Shown here in pieces: positions 1 through 14,311 of a DNA stretch of 64,000 bases. This DNA comes from Phascolomyces articulosus. Taxonomy: Eukaryota; Mucoromycota; Mucoromycetes; Mucorales; Lichtheimiaceae. The notes beneath the pieces were generated by a model. The model did no database searches, was not told the DNA's origin, and saw only the letters and a list, made by a program, of their open reading frames with translations. The stretch lies in contig JAIXMP010000030.1 of the NCBI GenBank assembly GCA_025677815.1, positions 62,001-126,000 of the forward strand, written 5' to 3'. Both the position numbers and the translations under genes were made by a program. The first letter of the stretch is position 1; each line of letters starts with the position of its first letter.

Positions 1-583
1 TTTGGGGATCACGGTTAATGCCAACATCCAATGTTTCACCATAGGATCCAAGTGTCTCTCTTAATCCTATTTCTAACTCATCTTGATCGAGAAGAGGAAG
101 GTTGGAGAGTCGAACCTTTTGAATTTTTGCGTTTTTGTCGAGAGCGATAGCTGCTCTGATGGTAATTGTAGAGGAAAATTGGATGCCTTGCATTAGAGCA
201 TGCTCTCTTTCTTCCTCTGTTTTTAAATTGACTTCAAGATGAACTCGTTTTCCTTCTCTATGAATGAGGATACCTCAGTTCTTAGGAAATATTTCCATGG
301 TTTTGGAAACGGCTTCATTAACGAAACTGGGATATGGACTGATATCAAAGATAACACTGCCACTGTTACGTCCTACTCTCCACACGCGCGAGTAGTAAGT
401 CACTGCCTTTGGTTCTTTTTCATTGTTTTGTCTATGTGCATGTACCAGAGATACACGTTCTGCTTGGACTACTCGAGCCCAAGTAAGAACTGGAGCAGGA
501 GATACAAAAGTTGTAGATGGTATTTGTATAGCGGTGCCTGTTTCATGCACAGGCGTTTCTAGTTGGTTGTTGGGAAGAGCCAT
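1..583 (-). pseudogene. Broken retroelement ORF1/gag-like fragment
   Basis: The reading frame starts at an ATG at 583 (MALPNNQLETP) and stops at an in-frame TGA at 275-277. The same frame then continues (GILIHREGKRVHLEVNLK), and near 48-58 the likely reading shifts frame to LGSYGETLDVGINRDPQ before running off the window edge. The phrase around KVRLSNLPLLDQDELE followed by GETLDVGI resembles ORF1/gag-like nucleic-acid-binding proteins of retroelements in mucoralean genomes; this family call is from memory of the motif style and is inference. Seen directly: one nonsense codon, one frameshift and truncation by the window edge. No reverse transcriptase is visible. An unrelated degenerate host gene is the alternative. 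Confidence 0.4.
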
Positions 584-2593
584 GTATATAGATTCTAGGT
601 TGAGGTATTTATTTAATTAATTTTCATAGTTGATATGAAATTATTTTTTTTTAATGTCAAACAAAATGAAAATTTATCAAGTTGAAGAGCGGCCAACAGA
701 ATTTAGTTTAGTCTTATTTTATATATTATTGCCACTTCCCTTTTTATTACTTTTTCTTTTCTTTTTGATTCTTTATCTGTAAAACAATATTGACCCCTCA
801 AAGTATGTATATCATGAAATTACCCAAAAATCATATCAAAAGAATGAATATTAATAATGAAATAAATAGCTTGATTGTTCATAGTTTTTATTTTGCTATC
901 GGACTGCCATATCATAGTGAAGAAAAACCAAACTTTAACTCCGAAAGGCACTAGGAGTGGAGACACCTATCTGACCTTGTGTAACAATAGGACCTCAGGA
1001 CTCTCCCCTCGGGGATCCTCATCCAGCAATTGTTACACAAAGCTACCTTTGGAATAAAGAAACCCAAATTCCTCTTCTGATTTTTTTGCCCTCCAATCCT
1101 TTTATTTTATGTTTTAATGTACTTCATTTCTTATTTTTTTCTACCTTATTTTTTATTATACTCATTTTGTACTTTTTCTAGTCTCATCTTTTTTTTTTCA
1201 AAATAGCAAAACACTTTTTTACTGGATATATAACTACTACAGACCAGCTACCACAATTTCCATGTCTCCCTTTGGTAAGCAGTATCATAATTGAATATGA
1301 TGTGTTCAACAGGTTCCTGGAAAAAAATTGACCTATTTAAAAGTTTGGTATACCTGCACTTTATCTTTTCCCTTCTCTTTTCCATATATTTATCCAACAA
1401 CAAAACAAGAATGGTATGAGCATGACAACAGCAGTTAATGATAGAATACATCATGCAACTTTAGTACAATAAGCAGTTGGAAACAGAGTTATCCCTATCA
1501 TGTTACTCTCCATTCTTAAGCTCTATTGAATTGTTCTGGTCAAATCTAAAGGCTGGTGTACTGCACGAACTTTTAACATAAGATGATACACTGGCACCAC
1601 GTATTACTGAGCCTAACTTCGAAAAACTGTGAGGGTCGGATATCACGTTCTAAATCTTTTTTTTTCCACGGTGCATTTTAGAGAAGATGTTATAACCTTT
1701 TTTTTTGTCATTATTTATTCTGAATATATAATACTTGTAGAAATTCATAAAAAAAAAATCGAGGATAGTTATAATAAGATAAAACTTATTTAATAGTTGT
1801 AGACGCAAAAATAAAATCATCAAAGCGAAAAGATCAAAATAATATTAAGACGCTAAAATAAAACTAATACAAATACCCAGCACAAGCTGTTATATTTATA
1901 TTAACGTTCACAGAAGTTTACTGCATGAAGTATGGTATGAACTCTTAAGAAGTATAAAATCTAGAGTGGTTATGGTTTCTTTTGGGCGGTTTTAGAGTTT
2001 GGGCTTAGAATGTTATTGTTATGTGTAATTGTGTTTCTGTATTGCATAAAGACGTGGAGCTGGGATTTCCTTTCTTTTATTCTAACAACCTTTTGTGTTT
2101 TTATCATATTGCTTCCCAGTCGTTTAGCAACAGTATATCAAATATTCAACGGCATGATTAGAAGAATTCATATTATTCGAATTGATTCCTTTTCTGAATC
2201 GTCAGCATATAATAACAAATATAACTCAATAATATTTATCTATAGGATGTATTGATGACGATCTTGAAAGTTTTGGCTTAGCTACTTGAAATATGGCACA
2301 CAAGTTTTAGTGAGAAAAAGGCATTTTTATAAAGCGTTTTTTTTTAATTCTTTGGTTAAACACAACTTCTTTTCGTTTTCCATTTTCTATTTACTACTTC
2401 CACCACTACCCTTCATTTAACAGAAAATTCTAAAGAACGCGTATTTACTACCACTAAAATTCATCATCACTGTACTCTCTTGCAATTTTTTTTAATAGCA
2501 ACATTTGTTTCTTCTTTATAAGTAAACACCTCTCCTTTTAATTCTATTATCTACGATTATATTGAAACTACCTTGTCAAACTTATTTAATGTA
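584..2593. other. Gene-poor stretch with one GC-rich hairpin
   Basis: I see no convincing gene. The stretch is AT-rich with many homopolymer runs. Small open frames around 1250-1450 (minus) and 2010-2255 (plus) are short, biased to AT codons and have no recognisable motif. The only distinct structure is the inverted repeat at 977-1040. The last few hundred bases probably contain the promoter of the HET-domain gene. Confidence 0.5.
977..1040. repeat. Perfect 12-bp inverted repeat around a GC-rich hairpin
   Basis: TTGTGTAACAAT at 977-988 is exactly inverted at 1029-1040. The 40-bp interior contains a second nested palindrome built on CCCCTCGGGG. GC content of the interior stands out sharply from its surroundings. 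It could fold into a cruciform or RNA hairpin and may be the remnant of a foldback element. No target duplication is evident. Confidence 0.6.
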
Positions 2594-4233
2594 ATGGTAG
2601 AAATAATGCATATTATCTACGAGACCGCACAATATTATTCTTGGATTGACGGCGAAGAGGTCCAATGTATAAAACCAACGAAAACAATTCCCAATGATTT
2701 GCTCAAACCAGATTTTATGCCTACCAAACTTGTTCGTATTTCTGATATGAAAGTAGTCGACGGATCCCAAGTGAACGAAGGTTACTGCACATTATCATAT
2801 TCATGGAATCAATCTGGAGATATGGTACTTGATAAAACCACTGGGAAATATAAACGAATCGATGAAGGCAAACATGAGATTATTTCTCCTATTGAAGTTT
2901 GTTACACAAAAGGAATTATAAACTCTTTTGGACATAAAAAAACGAAATATACTGTAAGATACGTTAAATATGAAGTCATCATTCAGCAAATATGTCAACA
3001 ATTCAACATCAAATATATATGGTGGGGTCAATTATGCATCAATCAAAACAACAAAAAAGAGAAACAGCGTGAACTACGCAACATGCATCATATATACGAA
3101 AATGCTTATTGCACTGTTGCATTTATACCTGATTACTCGAAGTCAGATGTTTTTTTAGACACAAGCGAACATCAATATTTCAAACGTTTATGGACTTTAG
3201 AAGAAGCAATAAAGTCGAAAAGACTATTATTTGTCGGAAGAGATATACATGAATGGGGAGATACAGATACAATTGGAGAATCTTCTGAAATATATCAATT
3301 AATCAAACCATTATCACAACTTAATGTTTCACAGATTCTATGCCATGCGCATAAACGAACAAGCACAAAAGATCACGACCGTGTTTTTGCTCTCATTCAA
3401 CTTTTTCCAGAATTTATCGACAAAATAAAAATCGATTACGATGAGCCATTTGAAGACTTGATGATTCAGTTTTATGGTCTTTTAGCAAAAAAAGACATCA
3501 GCATTTGTTTTTTGGAAAAAATAATCGTTTAGTTGAATCAATTTATGAATCAACTTATGTATCAACAATCGAAAAGTACAAATTTTTGCCATCATGGACT
3601 GGTGTTAATGGTCAACACTATACAGTTGATATCACGACCTCATTTCAAAATTGCGATATAATTGGAAAAACCATGCATGTTACAACTACTTATGTTACAA
3701 ACAACCAATCCATCGATGATGACAATCTAACTATACGAGAAGAAGACCTACCTACAGTTCCTGACGATTTTAATGATGGTGGTGGTAAAGAATATGATCT
3801 TTTGTGTGTAGTTGTTCAACTATCTAAAGCAAAAGAAATGAAAAAAAATTTATTGCCTTTTCACGGCCGCGCTTTCAAGTATGATGGAAAATCAATTTTT
3901 GATAAGCTATCGAAAAAGCTTCAACAGTTATCAAGATTCATGGAGATAAAAAAGGAAAATTTGTGTTGGTATAACGTAGAAAGTGATTATTATCGAATTT
4001 CAAGTGTTTATTTTGATGATTTAACAGATAGTTTGGATGATTCTTCAGCAAAATATGTCATCCTTTCTGAAATTTCGTTTGATTATGATTATTGTTATCA
4101 CTACCCTATAATAAAAAAAAAGCAAGGTGAAGAATATTATAAAGCTATTGGATGTTGTTCCATAGAAACAAAAACAATGACAAATTTTTTCTCTTACTGT
4201 AATTTAAACGAAGAAACGTTTTTGATTCAATAA
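2594..4233 (+). CDS. HET-domain (heterokaryon-incompatibility-like) protein, frame broken once
   Basis: The first frame (ATG at 2594 to TAG at 3530-3532) has the order typical of HET domains: YCTLSYSW (about residue 75), then WWGQLCINQ, then RELRNMHHIYENAYCTV, then RLWTLEEAI. HET proteins in fungi trigger or modulate allorecognition and stress responses; what this one recognises is unknown. The second frame (from about 3505 to TAA at 4231-4233) continues the protein with CFGKNNRLVESIYEST and a C-terminal region that I cannot assign. The two frames meet in a run of six T at 3508-3513, so a one- or two-base indel separates them. The interval is too short for an intron. It is either a recent pseudogene or an assembly error in a homopolymer. 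The start is the first ATG in frame; an upstream exon cannot be excluded. Confidence 0.65.
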
Positions 4234-5281
4234 AAATTAACGATTTACGTATATAAATGGCTATTGTCGTAGTTACAAAACTTACGCTCGTTTTTAAAAT
4301 GTCACAACTCAAAATACAGCAAAAAAATACTTTGATTATTCAATAAATTATCAATGAGTGTGATATGTTTAATAAATATTTAATATCTGGAGGGGTACTT
4401 GATTCACATTCTGATGAAGTCAGCAACTACACACGTCAGGAATAGTCGAGTTTTGAGCTAGCATGCAAGTGTGTTTTCTTTGAATCATATAGTTGAACTA
4501 ATTCAAGCAACATCAAAGAGTCAACTTTGCAATACATCTGGTTAACATAAAGTCGTAGCCAATATCAAGAATTGCTTAGGCTTTTTCGTCATTGTCACAA
4601 TTTTAGACGTATTATAATAATTAAACAAGGAAGGTAATTAAAAACCCAATGGTTACAAATAACATAGTGGTGTTTCTCAATCATGCAACCTAAACTATCC
4701 TAGCAGTAGAACGCTTAAGTCTTAAGCTTTTAAAAGTGCTCCTACATATTACTGAGAACAGTATCAAAAAGGAACTATTATTAGAACAATAAAGGCGTTT
4801 CTCACATATTTCAAATTCTGAACCGTCCAATGATAATTCACCAATAAGAATATGATCACTAGTATCCAAGCAATTGATGTTACCACTATGGCGATGATCC
4901 TCACTTATAAGCTGGCGTGAAATAAGAAACCAAGCTTTGCACAATAAAAAACTACTTAAGGCGTGTCGTTGGAAATGGATCGAATAAATGATCTCAAATC
5001 CAGTGGTAACAAAATATAGTAATCCTCTATGTCTGCTACCCAGATAACAAGCTGATGAACCTACGTACGCATTGCTGAAATGTGGGAAAGTAATTATTCT
5101 TGCTGTAAAATTCCAAATTGAGATTCGATACATGGTGAATATTTATGGTGGTGCTTGCTATTTGATGGTTTTGAGCCATTGTCGCGTGTTAGCAAGTCGT
5201 TCTTATTTTTTTCTTCCATGACATTTCAAGTAATAATATTATCACTGTAGCTAAAAAGTGGACCATATGCTACTATATCAC
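4234..5281. other. Intergenic region with one unassigned open frame
   Basis: A 147-codon open frame lies on the minus strand at 4690-5133 (starts MYRISIWNFTARI, ends STARIV). Its composition is not clearly non-coding (for example GELSLDGSEFEICEKRLYC), but I recognise no motif, and no flanking splice structure could be built. It may be a remnant of a mobile gene. The rest shows nothing gene-like. Confidence 0.3.
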
Positions 5282-5721
5282 TACAGTCAACCCTCTCGCT
5301 TATTCCACTCCTGCTGTGAAGATGTTCTACTTTAAAAATGCAGCATTTTATTGGGATTGGCACCTTGTAACTACAACACTGATTTGATTATATTTCTGTT
5401 TATCGCGGTAAAATGGCCTCGTACTGTGCAGCATAAATCAGTACCAGATCATTATTTCATTTATTGGGGCATATATTCAAGATAAATTTTCGATATATTA
5501 AGCTCTAAAATTATATAAAAACATATGATTTTTCTAGATCATCATTATTATTTACTATTATTTTCCGTCTTTTGCCTTAATATGATAATTCAGTATGGGT
5601 ACGTATTGTGCAATTTCAGTTAAGATATCGATAATCATACTATATAGTCATACTCTCGAATGTTGCAAAACTTTACCTAATGCAACAATTGTCAAAGTGC
5701 AAAAAACGAGGGTTGACTGTA
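5282..5721. mobile_element. MITE-like element with 12-bp terminal inverted repeats and TA duplication
   Basis: CAGTCAACCCTC at 5284-5295 is exactly inverted at 5708-5719 (GAGGGTTGACTG). TA dinucleotides flank both ends (5282-5283 and 5720-5721). TIRs starting CAGT...CCCTC with a TA target duplication are typical of the pogo/Tigger-Fot1 branch of Tc1/mariner elements. The 436-bp interior has no transposase-sized frame, so it is non-autonomous. Short frames inside it are not treated as genes. Confidence 0.6.
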
Positions 5722-7276
5722 TGAGAATTCCAACTAAGAAATTGGGTGTTGGGAGAAAACTATGCATTTTAACAGAAACTTTTATATATCTCAGTGTTTG
5801 TTGAACAAGTGATACGTTTTTTTTTAGACTTGATATCGCGAAAATATCTCGAGTGAAATAATACCCTATAATTAGGTAATATATTACGTCACAACACAAC
5901 GACAACAACAACAGCAGCAGTCTCATTTTATGAGAATAAATCATTTATATTTTGATAAATAAATAAACATGTTTCACTGGACGCAATTGTCTTTTTTTTC
6001 CATATAAGCAGTAAAAGATAGAATTGAATTCGTTTTTTGAGCTATTTTTTCAAACGCGTTTCGTGGGAATACCCCATTTCATTTTTGTTTTCTGTTTTTG
6101 GCAGAGTGGCGTTGAGTTGTTTACTTATTGATAAAGTATTGATAAAGTATTTGCGGCAATGCATCATCATTTTTTTTTTTAAAAAAAAGAAACCTATGAA
6201 TACGTATAATTATTTTTGACTTGAATGTTCCTGAAACGTGACGTAAAAAAAAAAAAGGTATACGATAACCATTGAAAAAAATTTATAGATGGGATATTCA
6301 TTCTATGATCCAATCATAATTAAAAAAAAAGGTGAGTGTTTTTTTAGTAGTAGATAGATTCCCACTCTCCATTTTAAAACATCATCTATTTGTCACACAG
6401 AGAGATATGTGTGGGGAAAAAATAAAAATAAAACAGGTGTCGCGAAATAGATAATGTTGATAAGATTGAAGAAAAAAAACAATCGTATCAACAAAAGTAA
6501 TATATCAGTAATGAGAGAGAAAGAGAGACAACTTCAATGGATGGATGGAGTGATCCAGTTATTTTCTCATTTTCATTTTTAATATATGATATGAAAGGAT
6601 TTCTTGTGTGTTTTTTTTATATTAAAAATGAAGGCTGTGTTCTTTTAAATTTCATAAATGTAAATGGCATCATCATACATTTCTATCGGAAAAGAAAAAA
6701 ACACACCGATCAAAAAAAAAAAAAAACTGACAGTTTGGACCATGTCGTCATAGTTAAAAAATTAATGAAACTGGAATAAAAACTATAATTTTTTTTAAGG
6801 AACCAAATTGAACAAATGGGATTATTATTGAATACTTCAAAGAGCCTAAATTTTGGTACATAAAACAAAAAAAAAAATAGATAGGAAAAAGGAATTTTTT
6901 AGAGTTGGGAGGGGGGAGGGGTATTTACAAACGAAAATAATAATAATAAAAGGTGGTGGTATATGCATAAAAGAAGATGTTTGGTCTGGCAAAAAAAAAT
7001 AAGAGTGGCTGTAGTAGGCTGTGTATATAAGATGTGTATTTTTAAGTGTGAAAAAGGGATTGATAAATAACTTTTTTTTTTGAATGATGAAAAAAAAAGA
7101 AGGTGTGTATAGAAATAAAGAAGGGAACGAGAAAAAAAGAAGAAGCATAAATCAACTTGAAGAAGAAGAAATAGATAAAAGGAAAGATGAGAAAGTAAAT
7201 TTTTGGTTTTTTGAAAGTGTGAAAAATGGTATGCTTTGTGAAATTGTATATAAGAAAGGTTGTATATATTTAAGGT
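5722..7276. other. AT-rich intergenic region, no gene seen
   Basis: Dense poly-A and poly-T tracts. Open frames here are short and consist of Lys/Phe/Tyr-rich shadow translations. The end nearest 7277 probably carries the 3' untranslated region of the Ecl1-like gene. Confidence 0.5.
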
Positions 7277-7828
7277 TTATCGATGATGTAACGGGAAAAT
7301 TGAATTGGTATGATTATTGTTATTATTACTGTTGTTGTTATTTGTGGATGGCATTGCCCAATGATGTTGACAATGTAACGTTTTAAGATTGGATGGTAGT
7401 TGTTCATGACATGAAGTCCGATTTAAATCCAACTTTGGAGGTGTTGGTAATTCAACAGTGGACGATCGCAAAGAAGAAGCACATGAAGAAGTACTCATGG
7501 TAGTGGCTGTTAATGTAGGAGACAATGAAGGTGAAGATGCTGAAGAAGTACAAGAAGGTCGTTTTTGATGATGTTGTTGTTGTGAAGAAGGATAAGGACG
7601 TGGAAAATCAACGAATTCTTGATAATTATATCCGAGTAAAGGATTTCGATTTAAAGCGTCTGCACGTAAGCATTGTTCACCACAATACAATGAATCCTAT
7701 ATTATTATAATACATGATAGATGATGAGTTTATAATTTCATTTCATACATTATTGAATATTTAGATAAACTTACAGAATACGCGCTAATAGCATTATCAC
7801 AGAAGGTACACCAGTTGAGATCAGCCAT
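7277..7828 (-). CDS. Ecl1-type zinc-binding protein (lifespan/stress regulatory family)
   Basis: Two exons: 7775-7828 (MADLNWCTFCDNAISAYS) and 7277-7696, joined by a 78-bp GT-AG intron, giving 157 residues. The N-terminus has the paired-cysteine signature of the fungal Ecl1 family: CTFCD, then SLYCGEQCLRADA. Ecl1-type proteins of yeasts are small zinc-binding factors tied to chronological lifespan, zinc starvation and stress signalling; the role here is inferred from that family. After residue 45 the protein is low-complexity, rich in Ser, Thr, Gln and Asn (an Asn-rich run near the C-terminus), as is common in this family's tails. The first exon would be missed without the splice, because the second exon alone lacks the first CxxC. 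The gene stands alone in a gene-poor area. Confidence 0.7.
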
Positions 7829-10800
7829 GATTGAATTTGATTTTGATAGAAATGATAGTGAGTTAATAATAGGTAAAAGAGGAAAAGTTGGGAGGGGCAA
7901 GGGGAAGAGAAATCTTTTAAAGTGTGGAGGATCGATTGAAAAAAAAAGAGACGGAAGAAGTATTGTTTATTATTATTATTATCAATGATATTTGTTATTG
8001 ATAAAAGAAAAAGAGAGTAAAGTGAGAAGAAAAAGAAGGAGGGAAAGAAGGAAAAAGGGAGATCTCAGGGCCACCAGGTCAATTTCCCTTTTATGCTTTA
8101 AAAGAAACAAGCATTTATTACTTTGACTCACACACTTCTATACACTAACACATATTACAGTGGCTAATAGTAGTTTGAGTTACTTGTAGGAAAATCCACC
8201 ATTCGCATTAAGCTTATTATTTTCTAACGTCACGGTTGTTTGACCCAAAAAGAAGATTTTACGCGGGTACCTGCAAACCAAAAAATAGATATAAAACCAA
8301 TCACATGAACCTCAACAAAACCGCACATTTGTGGGTGGGAACACTTTTCTGATTGGTAACTTATAAAGTGAACTCAAAAAGTGTATTACAACTCGGGCCT
8401 CTAAAAAAAAACCCCATATTTGGGCAGTGCCTTTTTTTTTTTTATCTTTTATGAATGCTATGATGCCATGATGTATGATGATGATGATTATGATGATTGT
8501 CTTGTTAACTATTTAAAGGGATGGGAAATAGAATACAATTAGGATAGGATAATAAGTATTATTATAGAGAAAGAAGGATTGATTGGTGAATAACAAATGA
8601 GCACCACTTGGCAGACTTGAAAAATCCATATTTGTGATATGTATGCACAATGCATAATGACAATGTATTGCAGATTAGAAAGCGCGGGCAAAATGTATTT
8701 ATGGTACCTCTCCTTTCCTTCTCCCCCTTTAATTGATTTATCATAATAATATTCCCTTAATTTTTAATCCATTATGAATAAGATGATGATGATGATGATC
8801 GATACAAAAGAACGCAAACAAGCGGATTCATAAAAAAAATATTTAGAAACTAAAAAAAAACTTTATATTTCTATCAAATTCTTTTCCCGTTTTGAGTTGA
8901 TGAGTGTGGGGATTTAAAGAAGAGGGAGAAGGAAAAATAAAAATGCGGTGGTCTAACCTTGGAATATAAACTACTTTAGATGGTTACCCCATTAAAAAAA
9001 AAATAAACCTCTTTTTTTTTTAAGTGCGGCTTCCTTGTTAGTTACTGATTTTTATTTTCTATTTATTTGTCATTTGTTGAGATAAGAACCATTATTTTAC
9101 TATACTTGGATTCTTCTTCCGATTTTTAAGTTGGAATAAATGATATGCTTTTTTTTTCGTTGGTTTGGATCCGATTTTATGGTTTTTTTTTATTTATTTT
9201 TAAATAAAAAAAAATATTTTCTGGACTTGTCGTTTGTTAGCTTCTTTGATAAGTTGTATATATATCGCGTCAATTGGACTTTTTGTGTGAGAGTTTATTT
9301 ATGTATGTTGTTGACGTCGTTCCGTGCAACATTGAATGTGATCAAAAAAAAAAAAAAGATAGAGATTATCAATATACACGATGGGAAAACATTAAAACTT
9401 GTTAAATGGTGTTCTTGTCATCATGTACTATCCTTCTTTTTTTTTTGAACGTGTTGTTGTATAATGGTTGCAATTCATAACAACTCTATTGATTTTTTTT
9501 TTTTTTTTGAGCGGACTTGTCAAGTAGAAAAAAAAGATATTAAGAGATGTTACTATGATTATATTTTATGAATGTCTATCAGATTGTTGTTGTTTCACTT
9601 GCGCTAAGAATATGGATTTCGGATTCAGGACCAGTGATGATCCCTCAACATGTTCTTCTTCTGCACCATCCGTCGTTGTGGTACTACTGTGTGACAAGAA
9701 TGGACAAGGCGGAGCATGATGAACGTTATTACAGTTGTTGTTCTTGTTATTGACATAGTGATGCATGGAAAGAATTCTACTACTACATTTTGTAGTTGAC
9801 GTGTGTTAAGAAATTTTTAAATTCGGAAATATCATAACCAAGTAAAAGGGTTACATTGTAATTCATCTTATTTGATGAGCAATAAAGTGACTAAAATCAA
9901 AATTCAGGAACAAAACATTGTTATTAGTATTATTACTATTAATATAATACAGTCCTCCCCAAACTACAGGATTTTCCATTTGGCAGATGGCGGGGAGATA
10001 TAACTCCTGTAGCGCGTGATGAAAATTAATAGCCGATAGTGGTTTTTTACGTGGCACTTGTTTTTTTTCAATTTAACATTGGATGATGGGCACTCTCAAA
10101 ATTCTGACCTTATACAAAGCAAACCGTATAATAACAATCTTTGCTTTATATCACAAATGGCATACCTATGTACATTTTACTTAGTTTGATAGTATAGTAT
10201 AAAAAACTATAGTTTAGCTTACTTGTGATCACAAATAATATGAAAATAGAAAAAAAAAAGGGAGGGAAAAAAAGCTGCATTATATTAAACAAAATTGGAT
10301 GAGAGCAAGTCAAAAAAAAAAAAAAACAATTGAACCGAAAATATCCTGGTATAATCATCTACAAGATCTTCTTCAAAGTAACAATTTGGAAAAAAAAACG
10401 AGTTTAAATAGTATAGGTTATGCATATAGGGTGATGTATCAAAGGTTCCCATGAAAATGAATTGAGCCTGTGAAGTGAGTTGGATTTATTTATTTTTTTG
10501 TTCCATAGCCTGTTGGCTAAAATGAATCGTTATTTGACGGAAAGGGACATTTTTGTTTATTGTAGTTTTGTTAATGCCGATAATCTTTCTATTATAATAA
10601 AAGTGAACAATACTGCTGTTAGGTTCCTGAAACTTTAGAAAAAAAGAGATGTTATTCATTGCGCCGCGTTCAATAATAATAATAGTAATGAGAAAGACAG
10701 AGAAATAAATGAGAGGGTATTATGTATCGTTATTCTATAAGCTTTGAAACAAATTGATATATAATTTTTGAGATAATTTGTCGTTGATACAATATGGAAC

Positions 10801-11247
10801 AGCAGAAAGAGAGAAAAAACGGGTAAACACTAATAACAATGTTAAAGAGGTGGGGGAATATTGAAAAGACGAAATCACTTGAATGATCTATCATGGGTTG
10901 GAGTGAAAAATATGTCTTCTTTATATATTAGATTGATTAATTAATTAATATATACACTACCAATGATGATTCACTGATTGCTTTATTACAAACAGAACAC
11001 CTCACACATTTGTTTGTTATTGTATCAGTGTGATGATGTATGTATATATAAAAAAAGAGGAAAAATTAACTTTTGGTTCCTGGTTTTATATTTTTTTAAA
11101 ATGAAAAAATGCCAAAAAAAAAGGGTTGTGGGACTGGTGAAATTTTTTGATTTTATGCGTGGGCATATTATTCTTTCTGGGAAATGGGTCATCATTATCA
11201 TCAACCCATACAAAAAACATTTTATCCTTTGTGTAAAAAATATATAT
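7829..11247. other. Gene-poor region with unresolved exon-like pieces
   Basis: Mostly A/T homopolymers. On the minus strand several pieces look like coding sequence but could not be joined into one model: NCYFEEDLVDDYTRIFSVQ near 10320-10385, FHHALQELYLPAICQMENP near 9970-10020, GYDISEFKNFLTHVNYKM near 9785-9845, and a terminal piece ending EEEHVEGSSLVLNPKS at 9566-9766. They may be exons of an unidentified gene or fragments of a decayed one. The part next to 7829 should include the Ecl1-like promoter. Confidence 0.3.
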
Positions 11248-13360
<2,113 letters not shown>

Positions 13361-13568
13361 AGTTGGTTGTGTGTCGTGTGTATGTTCCTTCTGGAAAGAG
13401 GAAAAAGAAACAAAACAAAAAAAGAAAATAGGTGTCGGAACGACGAACGAAATTTTTATTTTTGGTTAAAGATTTATGCAGGACAACTGATATACAACTT
13501 TTTTGAAAAAAAAAAGTAACAAACTATTATTATATTTTTTTTTCTTGATTCGATCCAATGTTAATTTT

Positions 13569-14048
13569 TCACCTCGAATTATCTGAGGAAGAGTAGGGCG
13601 AATTGAAAATGGTTGACCAAATATCTTGGGGTTTTTTCAATGTCTTGTCCTTGTTTTTCAGTAGATTGTCATTATCATTATAAGTGTTATATTTGCTCGC
13701 ACGTACACCACGGAACATAGCTTGTTGACGAATCTCGGTCGTTGTTATCTTGACCATCAACAATATATTATTTGAAGTAGCATAGTGAATAACTTCATCC
13801 TTGATCATCATCGTAAGAACATAATGGATGCTTACAATTCTTTTCTTTCCTAAGCATTTGATAATTTCCTGTGCTGCTTCTTCAGGGCACTGTAAAAGAT
13901 CTTGGAAATCAAACAAAAGATATTCACGTAATTCGTTTCTGTAGAAAATGTCAATCTTGTCATCTTCGACCTTGATACGCTTAAGACCCTCCTTAATACC
14001 TTCTTCAAGAATAGTTTCAATTTTTCGTTTTCTGTCACCAGTTTCCAT
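13569..14048 (-). CDS. Unknown 159-residue protein
   Basis: Single open frame from ATG at 14048 to TGA at 13569. I do not recognise it. The sequence is charged and mainly helical in character: an N-terminal basic/acidic stretch (KRKIETILEEGIKEGLKRIK), a central hydrophobic helix region around HYVLTMMIKDEVIHYATS, and a polar Asn/Lys-rich C-terminus. There is no signal peptide or membrane segment. It starts about 260 bases from the Cms1-type gene on the other strand, so the two may share a bidirectional promoter. Confidence 0.55.
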   Translation of the reverse strand: METGDRKRKIETILEEGIKEGLKRIKVEDDKIDIFYRNELREYLLFDFQDLLQCPEEAAQEIIKCLGKKRIVSIHYVLTMMIKDEVIHYATSNNILLMVKITTTEIRQQAMFRGVRASKYNTYNDNDNLLKNKDKTLKKPQDIWSTIFNSPYSSSDNSR

Positions 14049-14311
14049 ATTGTATTTCACTTTTTTTTTTAAAAAAAAAACCGAAAAGAGATATGTTTAT
14101 GACCTGTAAAAAAAAAAAAGAAAGATTTATAACAAAAAAAAAGTGATAAATATCACTTTATAGATTAATAGAACTACATAAAGCAAAATAACATATATAA
14201 ATGCGCATTCCCAATTTGGTAATTTTATGGGGCCTACTTTTTTTTAAAAAAAACTTTTCATAAAATTCCTGCTCAACTTTATAAACTTTTTTTTTTTTGA
14301 CAGATCTCACC
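14049..14311. promoter_or_regulatory. Short shared upstream region between two diverging genes
   Basis: The 263 bases separate the starts of the unknown minus-strand gene and the Cms1-type gene. The region is very AT-rich with long A and T runs. A T-run followed by GACAG at about 14287-14303 resembles a 3' splice site directly before the Cms1 ATG, so a 5' UTR intron is possible. No specific factor site could be assigned. Confidence 0.35.

Noticed and set aside
100..125. tRNA B-box-like GGTTCGACTC on the minus strand
   Set aside because: It lies within the retroelement-like coding frame, and no cloverleaf with matching arms can be drawn around it.
6846..7386. Overlapping 100-codon frames on both strands
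   Set aside because: Phe/Lys/Tyr-rich translations of homopolymers with no motif; shadows.
14297..14311. TTG-initiated extension of the Cms1-type protein
   Set aside because: Non-ATG start within a probable 3' splice site; the ATG at 14312 is the sensible start.
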